A stretch of 64,000 nt of DNA from Cafeteria roenbergensis (lineage: Eukaryota; Sar; Bigyra; Bicosoecida; Cafeteriaceae): NCBI GenBank assembly GCA_008330645.1, contig VLTN01000004.1, positions 248,001 to 312,000 on the forward strand, written 5' to 3'. Shown here piece by piece: positions 10,802 through 19,251 of this stretch. The translations under genes were made by a program, and so were the position numbers. Positions within the stretch are counted from its first letter, which is position 1; every line of letters starts with the position of its first letter. Below the pieces are notes generated by a model. The model was not told where the DNA came from, made no database searches, and was given only the letters and a program-made list of their open reading frames with translations.

Positions 10802-11842
10802 ATGTCGGGCAGACACGGTCGGGACGAGGACCGCCGGCTTGCGGGGTCGGAGCGCGGCAGGAGCCGAAGCCGGAGCAGCCGCGCGCGCGCGCGCAGCCCC
10901 GACTCGGAGCGCCACGAGGGCCGCGACGAACACCCGAGCCACCGCCACCGCCACCGCCACCGCAGCCACCGAAGAGACGGGGAGGATGACGGCGTGGACT
11001 CCGAACGCGGTTCCCGCAGCCGTCGCCACCACCGCAGCCACAGCCACGGCCACGGCCACGGCCACGGCCACGGCCACGGCCACGGCCACGGCCACGGCCA
11101 CAGCCAACACCGCAGCGGCGACGAGGGCCCCTCTCGGCGGCGGGAGCCCCAAGGCGATGCTGCCAGCGGGCCACAGCCAGCGGCGGCCGCGAGCGCGGGA
11201 CCTGCATCCCGGCACCATCCCCCAGCTGTGGCGCCAGGGCAGCAGATTTCCCAGGAGGACTACTACGAGAGGGGGCGCGAGTTCCGGTCGTGGCTTGCGG
11301 CCACAGGGAAGCCGTGTTTTGGGGACCTTGATGGCAAGGCAGCGCGTGCGCTGTTCGGGGAATTTTGTTCGTTGTGGAACGCCGGCGGGCTGCCTGCCGA
11401 GTACTACAGCGGTAAGCTGGACGCGGACCTGGCCGACAGCGGGCGGACCAGCTTCAAGTGGGGGTTTGTGAATCGCCTGGGGGACGAGGAGCGGATGACG
11501 CTGCTTGCGGCGCGCGACTCGGTGCAGGTGGAGTCGGACAAGTCGGCCACCCTGGTGGACGAGATGGCCAGCGCGAGGGCGGAGCGGGAGCGAAAGCAGC
11601 AGCGCAAGGAGGCTTGGGAGCGGCGGGAGGCCGAGAGGGCGGCTGCAGAGCGTGCAGACCGTGAGGAGGCCATGGCGCGGGCTGACCGTGTCAGCGGCAG
11701 CGGGCCGTCGTCGTCTGTTGCGGCAGAGGCCGTTGCCGTTGCCAGGCGGCTGAAGGAGCCCTCAACCGCAGAAGTTATGGCGCAGCTTGGACTCAAAGAG
11801 GGAGACACCGTGACCATCAAGCCGCGCACCGATGCGGAGTAG
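10802..11842 (+). CDS. RS- and His/Gly-rich protein with an SCI1-like C-terminal domain
   Basis: Single exon, 346 residues. The N-terminal ~140 residues are Arg/Ser/His-rich (RGRSRSRSSRARARSPDSER), typical of splicing-associated nuclear proteins. They include an uninterrupted His-Gly run encoded by a CACGGC hexamer repeat. A conserved domain follows at about residues 170-250, containing EDYYERGREFRSWLAA, FGDLDGKAARALFGEF and SLWNAGGLPAEYYSG. This pattern resembles the plant style cell-cycle inhibitor 1 (SCI1) type domain. The C-terminal third is a charged Ala/Glu/Arg coiled coil. A nuclear role is likely; the molecular function is not established. The ATG at 10802 was chosen because no conserved residues precede it. 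Confidence 0.75.
   Translation: MSGRHGRDEDRRLAGSERGRSRSRSSRARARSPDSERHEGRDEHPSHRHRHRHRSHRRDGEDDGVDSERGSRSRRHHRSHSHGHGHGHGHGHGHGHGHGHSQHRSGDEGPSRRREPQGDAASGPQPAAAASAGPASRHHPPAVAPGQQISQEDYYERGREFRSWLAATGKPCFGDLDGKAARALFGEFCSLWNAGGLPAEYYSGKLDADLADSGRTSFKWGFVNRLGDEERMTLLAARDSVQVESDKSATLVDEMASARAERERKQQRKEAWERREAERAAAERADREEAMARADRVSGSGPSSSVAAEAVAVARRLKEPSTAEVMAQLGLKEGDTVTIKPRTDAE
11043..11102 (+). repeat. CACGGC hexanucleotide tandem repeat (about 10 copies) coding His-Gly
   Basis: A near-perfect 6-bp tandem repeat lies inside the SCI1-like gene and encodes alternating His and Gly. Its length is a multiple of three, so copy-number change would not shift the frame. Confidence 0.9.
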
Positions 11843-12164
11843 GTGCGCGCCTGGCTGCCTGCCTGCGCGCCTGTGTGCCTGCCTGCGTACGTGCGAGAGC
11901 ATCTTGCCTCCGCCCTTGCGCCCTCGCTGACGCGTGTGGAAGCTGAGAGCAGCGCCGAGACGCGCGCTGCAGCAGCGGCGGGTTGGCTCAGAGCGCGAGC
12001 TGCTGCCATGCGAGAGCGAGTGGTTGGACTGGCTTCGCGCGGCCAGGCAAGCACAGTCGCGAACCGACTGCGTCCGTATCGGGCATGGCAACGAACCGGC
12101 CAGGCACTTCGACGGCCGCACGCACGCCGCAGCACTCAAGACTCGAGGCAGGCGCTCCCTGCTG
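11843..12164. other. Intergenic between convergent SCI1-like and PIG-H genes
   Basis: This 322-base spacer lies between two converging genes and should hold both 3' UTRs. Just after the stop there are short direct repeats of GCCTGCCTGCG/GTGCCTGCCTGCG (about 11857-11892). No coding-like frame or RNA gene was seen. Confidence 0.45.
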
Positions 12165-12993
12165 TCAGGCAGCTGGTGCGTCGGGCGCCAGCGGCTCGTG
12201 GCGGCCCGAGCCTCGCCCCTCCACAGGACCCCAGGTGGTTGCTCTGCGCCGCTCATCGAACCGCTTCTGATTCATCACCGGCGGCTCGGGCTCCCCGAAC
12301 ACCACGTGAGAGACAACCCAGCAGGAGTGCTCCACCAGCGGGATGGGGAGCTTGAAGCTCTGCGGAAGCGCGAAACGGCGGAATCGGGCGACGTCGACTC
12401 CAGCAGGCGCGGTGCAGAGCGACCAGCTCGCTGGCGAGACTTGTGTGCTGAGCCAGAAGCAGCGCGTGGCAAGGCGGCCCCGCCCGGCGGGCCTCTCTGC
12501 TCACCGGAAACAAGACCTCCATGTGGTCCAGCCCGTCAACCACCAGTCCCACGTAGTTGTGGACCCCGCTGAGCGCCACGTGCTCGTTGATGATCGCGGC
12601 CCTCACACGGCTTGCGTCCACCAGCCGCTTCGTCGACCCGCCGCCGCGGAAGGAGGTGATCAGCTGAACACCGACGTCGCCCAGCACGAGGACGGTCTCG
12701 GCCACAACTGCCTGGGAGGCGGATTTCCAGAGGAGAGCGCCGCACACGGCAGCGGCGGCGGCCCAGAGGCGGACGCCTCCAAGAGCGGCCACGCCAGTCA
12801 TCCACGTTGCAGCATCGAGAGCCAGCAACGCGACGCCCACTGCAGCTAGGAGCTGCCCGAGCCAGGCCCGCCGCCGTCCCCTGGCCTCGCTTCGGGCAGT
12901 CATGCGCACCATCGCACCGGTTGCCGACTCGCAAGCAAAGCTCAGGCTGTCGCCCCAGACGACCACGCGCTCGTGGTCACCTTCTCGAGGCAT
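12165..12993 (-). CDS. PIGH: GPI-GlcNAc transferase subunit H
   Basis: Subunit of the ER complex that adds GlcNAc to phosphatidylinositol, the first step of GPI-anchor synthesis. The PIG-H domain is recognisable in VVAETVLVLGDVGVQLITSF (about residues 93-112) and INEHVALSGVHNYVGLVV. It follows a membrane-spanning hairpin (about 45-88), as in the human protein. Preferred model: exons 12993-12505 and 12359-12165 (227 residues) with a 145-base GTGAGC...GCAG intron. This joins MEVLFP to SFKLPIPLVEHSCW and opens a downstream frame with about 86% G/C third positions. An alternative 57-base intron (12504-12448, ending CTCAG) also keeps frame and adds HTSLASELVALHRAC, but then runs into codons without the local bias. 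GCAG is the acceptor of every other intron here, which favours the first model. Confidence 0.85.
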
Positions 12994-13662
12994 ATGCCCA
13001 CCTCCTTGGCGTCAAGAGCGCTTGGTCTGGTGCCGAGCGCACGGCCGTGCGCGGCTGGCCGTGCTCTGCCGCGACGGCAGCCAGGCCAACTGCCGAGAGC
13101 GCCGTTCCCCGAGCCGCAGCCTCGGCCCGCTGGGGTTTCCGGAGATGTCCAAGAGTCCCAACTTTGCCACACATCGCGCCACGCACGCGGGAGGTCGGAG
13201 GGAGCCTTGCTTCCCAGTCGCAATCGCAGGAAACGCTGCGTCAGTGGCCACGCGACAGCAAGGCGGGAGCAGTCTCACTCTTGCGAGGACCGGGCGCCGC
13301 TGGAGTGCCATGTGGCCCCCCAATTCGTTTGCCGGGGTCGGTGTCGTGGCAAGTGCCGGCCGTGGGACGCCCACGGCGAGCGCGCACCCCAGCAATGCCG
13401 AGGAGAAGTAGCGAGTGCTTGCGCGCGTGCGTGTGCAGGTGGCCAGGCGGAGAAACGCTGCCCGCAAGAGTGGAACCGTTGAGGCGATGCCCGGCCATTC
13501 ACCGCCAAACGGATCGGGCCGCTGTCGCAGCTCATCGGCGCGCTACAGTCTCGCGTCGCAGCGCGCGGCCTCTTGGGGCAGCGGGGCGGCATCGCCCGGC
13601 CTTGGCCCCCACCGACTGCTCCAGAGCGCGCGCGCCTACGGAATTGGCCAGCGCGTAGTCAG
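12994..13662. other. Longest intergenic stretch: PIG-H 5' side and APC4 3' side
   Basis: In these 669 bases between two minus-strand genes no frame has the coding bias of its neighbours. The best minus frame with an ATG (13498-13241) has only about 63% G/C at third positions and no recognisable sequence. It probably holds the PIG-H promoter and the APC4 3' UTR, or possibly an unrecognised non-coding RNA. Confidence 0.45.
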
Positions 13663-16600
13663 TCAGTCGGACTCCTCGCCGACGCTGCCGTGTGCCGCCG
13701 CCTCCTCGTCGTCATCATCACCATCGCTCGCGCTTGTGTGACCGACGTCCTCCTCCTGCTCGTCGCTGCTGTCATCGCCCGCGTCACTGTCCTCGTCCTC
13801 GTCGCTGTCCTCGTCCTCGTCCACATCCACGTCCAGCGAGATGACCTCTCGCCCTGCCACCAGCACGACCAGGACCCCCCTGCCCGGCGCAGGGCTCAGC
13901 GCCACTGCCGGCCGCGCCCCCGTTGACCCCGGCGGCAGCACGCTGACCAAATCGTGGGCCAGCGCTCCCGGCACCTCGTCGGCCTGCGTGGCCTCCGGCC
14001 ACTCGGCGCTCCCAGAGGCCCACAGGCAGCAGCCGCCCTTCCCTGCCCCACCCGCGCCAGGGCCGCCCGCCAGCACGGGCACCATTGCGATGCGAAGCGT
14101 CCTAGACTCCGAGCCAGTCCCCCGCATCGCCATCGCCAGCCGCACAGTCGCCGGCGAGTCCTTGGCTTGGCCGCCCTTGCCTGCCCCGAGGCACCACGCC
14201 GCGGCGGCAAGGACCTCCCAGCCCTCGGGCACGCCGACCGCAGTCCTCGCCACTTCCCAGCTCCGCGCCTGGGTCTGCGCGGCGCAGGTAAGAGCGACTC
14301 CGCGTCCGGGCGACAGGCACGGTAGAACCACAACCTCAACTGCGGATGTGGCTGAGTCACCGAAGGGGCCCCGCATGCCGATGGCCCGGCAGTGCACCGG
14401 CGACAGCGTGGCGACGGCGGCTCTGCCAGGCGCCGAATCCGGCCACGCGGCGAGCGGAAGCCCGACGAGCTTCGAGGCGGGCGGCGTAGGGTTGGCTGCC
14501 AGGCTGACGAGCAGAGCGTCGACCGCCGACGCGGCGGCGGAGGAGGCCGGGCCCGCTGCTGCTGCGAGCGCCCCTGCGACGTCGTTCGGGAGGAGGTCGC
14601 AGCCAGCTGCTCTGCCGGCCCTGCCAGACTCTCGCCTTGCAGCGGCATGGCCGGCAGCCCCGGGCGGTGTCCGCGCGGCCGCCCCTGCCGCGCGTCTGGC
14701 CGCCGCCTGCAGCCCCTCCACGACGGCGGCAGCCTCCTTTGCTGTGAGCTGCGGCGTCTCCCTCAGGCGGGAGCGGAACACCACCGCCAGGGCCTCCGCC
14801 TCCGCCAGCGACGGCTCCCGCGGTTGCGCCTCTTCCTCGTCCTCTTGCAGCGCAAGCACCCGGGCGCGCAGCAGCATCCGCAGCATCCCGTCAGCGAAGG
14901 CACATGCCCGGCGGGCCTCCGCTCTGGCCCGGTGGACTGCCGCGGCCGAGTCGCGGAGGGCGCCGATGGCCCGCCGCGCAGCGCGAGAGTCCAGCCCGCC
15001 GGCGGGTCCCGCGGCCAGCGGTCCTGCCCCGGGCGCAGACGCCTCCGCCGCCGCGAGCAGGCTCTCCAGCCCTCCCAGCGGCTCGCCCTCCTCACGCAGG
15101 GCTGCCACTGCGCTGCCCGTCCGCGCCTCGTGGGCGGCGAGGCGCTCCGCCAGCAGCCCCAGCGCCAGAGCGGCCTCCTCTGCCCCCCTCACCGCCGTGT
15201 CGGCGAGGGCCAGCTCCACAGCCGAGGCAGCGAGGGAGAGGCTGCGCCTCCACTCCAGCAGCCGCCCGCCGACGGACGGAGAGTCGAGGACCTCTCTGAC
15301 GGCCGTGCCGATGCCGAGGACGCTGCGGTCCGAGGGCGCCGGCATCTGGACAGGAATGTGCGGGGGGGGGCTGTTGGACGGCCTGCCCGCGGCCAGCACC
15401 TCTGCGGCGACCGCCAGCGAGTCCCTGGCCTGCGGCGGCAGGCTCTGCTGCCCCACGACCGAGTAGGCGCTGCTGAACCGCTGCGTGGCCTGAACATCCA
15501 TGCCCTGCGCCCCGGACACCAGGTACTCTGCCAAGGCCGCCTCGGGCGTGCCGCACACGAAGGCGTACAGCTCCTCCTCCGATCCCTGCGCGGGTCGAAA
15601 GCCGCCCCAGGCTCTCCGCATCGCCCGGCGGACGGCCTCGCGAAGGCTCGCCATGTCGGCCTCGAAGCGCTCCCACATGGCGGCGGCCAGCGCGGTGCCC
15701 TCCCCAAGGGCGTCCGCGCCGCTCCGCGCCCTGCAGAGCAGCCTGCCTGCCTCGAGAGCGGCGGCCGCGTCGGTTTGCAGGGACCGAAGCGGCGCTACGA
15801 CCGCCCAAGGACCCGCGCGCGCGGCGTCTGCCGCGACAGCCGCAGGCGCCACGGGCTCGGCAGGCGCCTCTCCCCAACCTAGCGCCTTGCAACTCCAGGG
15901 CACCACCACCACCGCCGCTGAGAGCCCCGGCAGGGCCACAAGCTCGCTTCCAAAGGCGCCGGGCCTCGCCTCCTCAGGCCCGTCGCTGCCGTCCGCCTGG
16001 CAGAGCCGCAGCTTGAGGACTGGCAGCGCGCCCCCGAGCAGCGCGCAAGCAAGCACCGTCTGCTCTCCGGCAGGGCCGCTGCTGCCGGCGGAGCACCACC
16101 CCAGGCAGGTCCGAGAGGCCGATTCCCCTGAGGTCACGGCCCCCCGCGGCGCCGTGGGCGCTGGGGTGGCGGTGACTGCCCGCACCGCCGCAACCACGGT
16201 GGCGCTGGCTTGCGGGGCCGCGCCTGTGACGGCGGCAATCGCCTCGATCGCGACGACGTCCAGCGGCCTGTCCCAGCCTCCGGACTCCTCTGCTGAGGGA
16301 GCCGTGCCCGGCTGCGCCGCGACTGCGCCGCTGGCCTCCGCCGCTCGCGTCTCCACCAGCCGCGAGAACGCCGCAGGGTCGCTTCCGGGCCGCATGGGGG
16401 CTTGGAGCGCGCGCAGAGATGCCTCCAGGGCAGCCGATGCGCTTGGGTCGCTGCTGCCGTCCGCCACGGAAATCGAGTCCCATCTCGCCGACGCCCCGCC
16501 CGTCGGGTCGCACTCAGTCGCTTCCCAAGGCGACACCGGGGACCACGGCCTCGCATGGGCGGTCCCCGACGAGGCCCGCCCCGCATCGCCACTGACACCC

Positions 16601-16875
16601 TCTGATGGACCAACGGCAAGCCGCACTGGTATGGCCGCCGCGAGTGCGCGGCCGTCGGGGGCACAGGCAACGCTGCCAGCGGCCTCCCAGCCGCTGAACC
16701 ACTCCAGTGAGGGCGCCGAGGCCACCCGCTCGCCATCCAGCGTGCGAAACACAGTGAGCTCGCCGTCCCCGATGCAGCAGGCCATGTCGATCGACGCTGC
16801 CGCGCTGACCGCCACGGCCCGAGTGCGTCGCCTCGCTCCCAGCCTGAATGCCTCCTGCGGCTCGCTCCATGCCAT
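13663..16875 (-). CDS. ANAPC4: Anaphase-promoting complex subunit 4
   Basis: Scaffold subunit of the APC/C ubiquitin ligase, joining the platform and arc-lamp parts. Single exon, 1070 residues. The N-terminal part has diverged WD40-type blades (ACCIGDGELTVFRTLDGE; VACAPDGRALAAAIPV). The middle matches the APC4 helical region: a stretch from FVCGTPEAALAEYLVSGAQG through FSSAYSVVGQQSLPPQA to a long four-helix segment ending FADGMLRMLLRARVLA. A further beta-propeller-like half follows, then a very acidic tail (VDEDEDSDEDEDSDAG). The ATG at 16875 (MAWSEPQ) is chosen because it begins the WD-like region. More upstream codons would overlap the start of the divergent ARF-like gene. It is longer than human APC4 because of Ala-rich inserts. 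Confidence 0.78.
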   Translation of the reverse strand: MAWSEPQEAFRLGARRRTRAVAVSAAASIDMACCIGDGELTVFRTLDGERVASAPSLEWFSGWEAAGSVACAPDGRALAAAIPVRLAVGPSEGVSGDAGRASSGTAHARPWSPVSPWEATECDPTGGASARWDSISVADGSSDPSASAALEASLRALQAPMRPGSDPAAFSRLVETRAAEASGAVAAQPGTAPSAEESGGWDRPLDVVAIEAIAAVTGAAPQASATVVAAVRAVTATPAPTAPRGAVTSGESASRTCLGWCSAGSSGPAGEQTVLACALLGGALPVLKLRLCQADGSDGPEEARPGAFGSELVALPGLSAAVVVVPWSCKALGWGEAPAEPVAPAAVAADAARAGPWAVVAPLRSLQTDAAAALEAGRLLCRARSGADALGEGTALAAAMWERFEADMASLREAVRRAMRRAWGGFRPAQGSEEELYAFVCGTPEAALAEYLVSGAQGMDVQATQRFSSAYSVVGQQSLPPQARDSLAVAAEVLAAGRPSNSPPPHIPVQMPAPSDRSVLGIGTAVREVLDSPSVGGRLLEWRRSLSLAASAVELALADTAVRGAEEAALALGLLAERLAAHEARTGSAVAALREEGEPLGGLESLLAAAEASAPGAGPLAAGPAGGLDSRAARRAIGALRDSAAAVHRARAEARRACAFADGMLRMLLRARVLALQEDEEEAQPREPSLAEAEALAVVFRSRLRETPQLTAKEAAAVVEGLQAAARRAAGAAARTPPGAAGHAAARRESGRAGRAAGCDLLPNDVAGALAAAAGPASSAAASAVDALLVSLAANPTPPASKLVGLPLAAWPDSAPGRAAVATLSPVHCRAIGMRGPFGDSATSAVEVVVLPCLSPGRGVALTCAAQTQARSWEVARTAVGVPEGWEVLAAAAWCLGAGKGGQAKDSPATVRLAMAMRGTGSESRTLRIAMVPVLAGGPGAGGAGKGGCCLWASGSAEWPEATQADEVPGALAHDLVSVLPPGSTGARPAVALSPAPGRGVLVVLVAGREVISLDVDVDEDEDSDEDEDSDAGDDSSDEQEEDVGHTSASDGDDDDEEAAAHGSVGEESD

Positions 16876-17170
16876 GGCTTCCCCGGCAGTCACCCGCGCT
16901 CCTGGTATGACGGCGGGAGCTGCGAGCGAGGGATGGCTGCGTGGCTCGGCAGGTGTCGGGCGCTGCCGGGCCTCAGCGCTCGCAAGCCTGGCGGACTCGC
17001 GGCCGCCGTTGCCGCGCTCTGCCGCCGTTGGGCAAGCGCGCTCGGCCGCGCACTCGCCATAGCTTTCGTCCAGCCTCAGAGAGAGGGAGAGAGGGAAGCA
17101 CGTGCACGCGGGCGAGTGGACACAGTCGCTGTGTGCCCAGTCTTGGCTGCGCCTGTCCCGGTCGGGGTCG
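16876..17170. promoter_or_regulatory. Shared upstream region of APC4 (-) and ARF-like gene (+)
   Basis: This 295-base divergent spacer must hold both promoters. A purine run (AGAGAGAGGGAGAGAGGGAAG, about 17078-17098) stands out. No TATA box was seen. Confidence 0.4.
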
Positions 17171-17791
17171 ATGGGCCAAAGCGTGAGCGCGAATGTGCTC
17201 GTGGTGGGGCTCGACCGCTCCGGGAAGAGCCTCCTGACTCGCCGCCTCAGCGGCTGCAGGGCTTCGGCAGGCAAGCATGACGTGGTGATGCCGACCGCGG
17301 CGCTTGAGCGGACACGCTTCCAGCGCGACGGGGTTCGGTGGACGCTGCTGGAGCTCAAGTCTCACTCAGTTGCCGAAACTCGAACGCTCATGGAGCCCTG
17401 GGTGTCGGCGACGAGCGCGGTGATCTTCGTTGTGGACGCAAGCGACTCCATCAGGCTCGCCGAGCTTGCGCAGGCGTTCACTGCCGTGTGGGAAGAGGCC
17501 TCGGCAAAGCGACTGCCAATTGCTGTGGCCGTCAACCGAGGAAAGCCCGTCGCAACGATGGACTTTACAGTTGCCGGCGATCTCGTGCACGGCGTGGACC
17601 ACGAAGTGGCCCTTGAGCTGCTGCCCCCCGATGGCCGGGGCTTGCTGGACGCGTCTGTGACGTCGCGGCTGCTCAGGCTGGACACCAAGGCCGACGGCCG
17701 GCCGCTCAAGCTGTTTGAGGTGGATGCGCTCTCCGGCAACGGCTGCGACGCCCTGCTTGCGTGGCTCCGCATACACGTCGGGGGGGCATGA
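17171..17791 (+). CDS. Degenerate ARF-family GTPase, ARL16-like
   Basis: Small GTP-binding-protein fold, 206 residues, single exon. The N-terminus MGQSVS fits the N-myristoylation consensus (Gly2, Ser6), as in ARF proteins, so membrane attachment is likely. The P-loop is intact: GLDRSGKS (residues 13-20). The hydrophobic strand and switch pattern continue to VIFVVDASD. Two GTPase motifs are missing: the DxGG (G3) position reads ELKSHS, and the NKxD (G4) position reads NRGK. The C-terminus FEVDALSGNGCDALLAWL matches the last strand and helix of ARLs. The overall pattern resembles ARL16, which also has an atypical G3. GTP binding or hydrolysis may be weak or lost. Start: first ATG giving Gly2; in-frame codons to 17102 precede it without ARF similarity. 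Confidence 0.75.
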   Translation: MGQSVSANVLVVGLDRSGKSLLTRRLSGCRASAGKHDVVMPTAALERTRFQRDGVRWTLLELKSHSVAETRTLMEPWVSATSAVIFVVDASDSIRLAELAQAFTAVWEEASAKRLPIAVAVNRGKPVATMDFTVAGDLVHGVDHEVALELLPPDGRGLLDASVTSRLLRLDTKADGRPLKLFEVDALSGNGCDALLAWLRIHVGGA

Positions 17792-17932
17792 TGCACCTGC
17801 TTCAACGTCGATTCCGCGGCTCGGGCGCGTGGGTCCGGGCCCCGCCTGTCAGGGCAGCGCCATGTCCTTGCGGGAGCAGCTCGCCCCCCTGCCCGCCTCC
17901 CCAGCGGTGGCCACAGCCCGCCTCCCTTGGCA

Positions 17933-19021
17933 TCAAAATACCATGCCGTCGGCGATCCGGCGCTTCTGGACGGCCTTTCCCTGACGGGTGCGCCGCATCG
18001 CCGCTTCCGAAGCGACCACCAGCGCGGCAGTGGCCGCTGCCGCCTTTCGCTCGCTTGCCTGCCACTCGCGCCGGGCCTTGCCGAGCACGGCGTTGCCACT
18101 ATGCGCGGGCCTCCTCAGAGGGTGGGCTGCTGTCCGGTCCGAGTCGACGCCGCGCCTGCTTGCGACTGAGCGTTTTCGCGCGCGCGACCAAGGCAGCGGC
18201 TCGCGCAGCGCGTGCAGCCGGACCTCCTTCTCCTCCGCCCACATGGCCCTGGCAGCCGGCGCGCTCATCGACGTCGGGCCTCCTGTTGTGATGGTGGCGT
18301 CTCCTGCGCGACAGAGAGCCTCCCCAAGAGTGTCAGCTTCTCGGTGTCGAAGGCGCCGCTTGTGCCGAAGCAGCTGCCGATCTGGCACCTTGACCAGCTT
18401 GGGAAGCGGCTTCAGTCCCGCCAAGCAGCTTGCGCCGTGGTGCTGGTCCGTCCAGTTGTTTGTGAGGGTCATGGCGCGCTTGTCTTGCTGAACTTGCCTG
18501 TCGATTTCCCTCTGCTGCGCCGCCACCTTTCGCTCGCGCTTCGCTACCCGCGCAAGCTGAGCGTCCAAGAGAGCAAGCGAATCCATGCGGGGCCGCGGCA
18601 CGGGGACCGCAGGTCTGCCGTCGGCGTACATGGGCATGGCCAGCATGGGCTTCATTCCCCGGCCGTCCCACTCGAACAACTTGGCCCCCGCGAGCACCTG
18701 GTGCGGCTGGGGGGGGATGGGCATGTCAGCTGCGCGGATCTGTAGCAGCTCTTCATCGTACGCGCCCGCGTCGTCCCCAGGACGGACTCCGGCAGCGGCC
18801 AGCATGAGCACTGGCCGAACTGGCGAGGAGGCTTCCATCGGTTCGTTGTTGGCAACTGCCGCCGCCTGCACTGAGGCAAGCTGCAGCGGGAAGTGTCTCA
18901 TTCTTGGCTCGGCGGGCTCGCTGTCCTCGCCTGGCATGCCTGTGAAGGGGCCAGGGAGCCTGGCTTGCGCCGCAACTTGCTGGGCCAGCGCCTGGCGAAC
19001 CCGCGAGTGGTTCTGCGCCAT
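17933..19021 (-). CDS. Hypothetical basic protein
   Basis: Unrecognised 362-residue single-exon protein. The frame has the local codon bias throughout. It is Arg/Ala-rich with several predicted helices. These include a charged segment, LLDAQLARVAKRERKVAAQQ, at about residues 165-184 that could form a short coiled coil, and a basic C-terminal helix (about 305-340). There is no signal peptide or membrane segment. The central stretch AGAKLFEWDGRGMKPMLAMP looks like the most constrained part and would be the best query. The start is the ATG at 19021 (MAQNHSRVRQ). An upstream in-frame extension to 19183 would consume most of the 230-base spacer after the giant gene. Confidence 0.6.
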   Translation of the reverse strand: MAQNHSRVRQALAQQVAAQARLPGPFTGMPGEDSEPAEPRMRHFPLQLASVQAAAVANNEPMEASSPVRPVLMLAAAGVRPGDDAGAYDEELLQIRAADMPIPPQPHQVLAGAKLFEWDGRGMKPMLAMPMYADGRPAVPVPRPRMDSLALLDAQLARVAKRERKVAAQQREIDRQVQQDKRAMTLTNNWTDQHHGASCLAGLKPLPKLVKVPDRQLLRHKRRLRHREADTLGEALCRAGDATITTGGPTSMSAPAARAMWAEEKEVRLHALREPLPWSRARKRSVASRRGVDSDRTAAHPLRRPAHSGNAVLGKARREWQASERKAAAATAALVVASEAAMRRTRQGKAVQKRRIADGMVF

Positions 19022-19251
19022 TCCGCTCGCGCGAGAGCGCTGTGGGGCCAACGGCAACACCCCCTCGCTCCCAGCTGCGCCACCGTCGGCCCGAAATCGC
19101 TGACCTTCGGTTTCACAGGCAGTGTGTGTGCGCGTCGTGTGCGCGCGGTGGGGGAGCAGAGTTGCTATGAACCCTGGCGGCAAGCGACCAATCCCTCAGA
19201 GCTCAGGAGCAGAGAGTGCAATCCGTGATGACACCACCCCTGTCATCGCAA

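Noticed and set aside
11857-11892. GTGCCTGCCTGCG-type repeats after the SCI1-like stop
   Set aside because: Too short and irregular to be a terminator, attachment site or CRISPR; simple 3' UTR microrepeat.
12165-12400. Apparent reading-frame shift in the PIG-H gene
   Set aside because: The change of biased frame near 12360-12400 is explained by a 145-base GTGAG...GCAG intron, without invoking a frameshift or sequencing error.
13012-13467. Possible targeted small protein on the minus strand
   Set aside because: The frame begins at TTG rather than ATG, its G/C third-position bias is well below coding genes here, and the sequence is unlike anything known to me.
13841-15466. Long plus-strand frame opposite APC4
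   Set aside because: Ser/Ala/Pro/Thr-rich shadow of the APC4 frame, with no domain; the minus frame is continuous and conserved.
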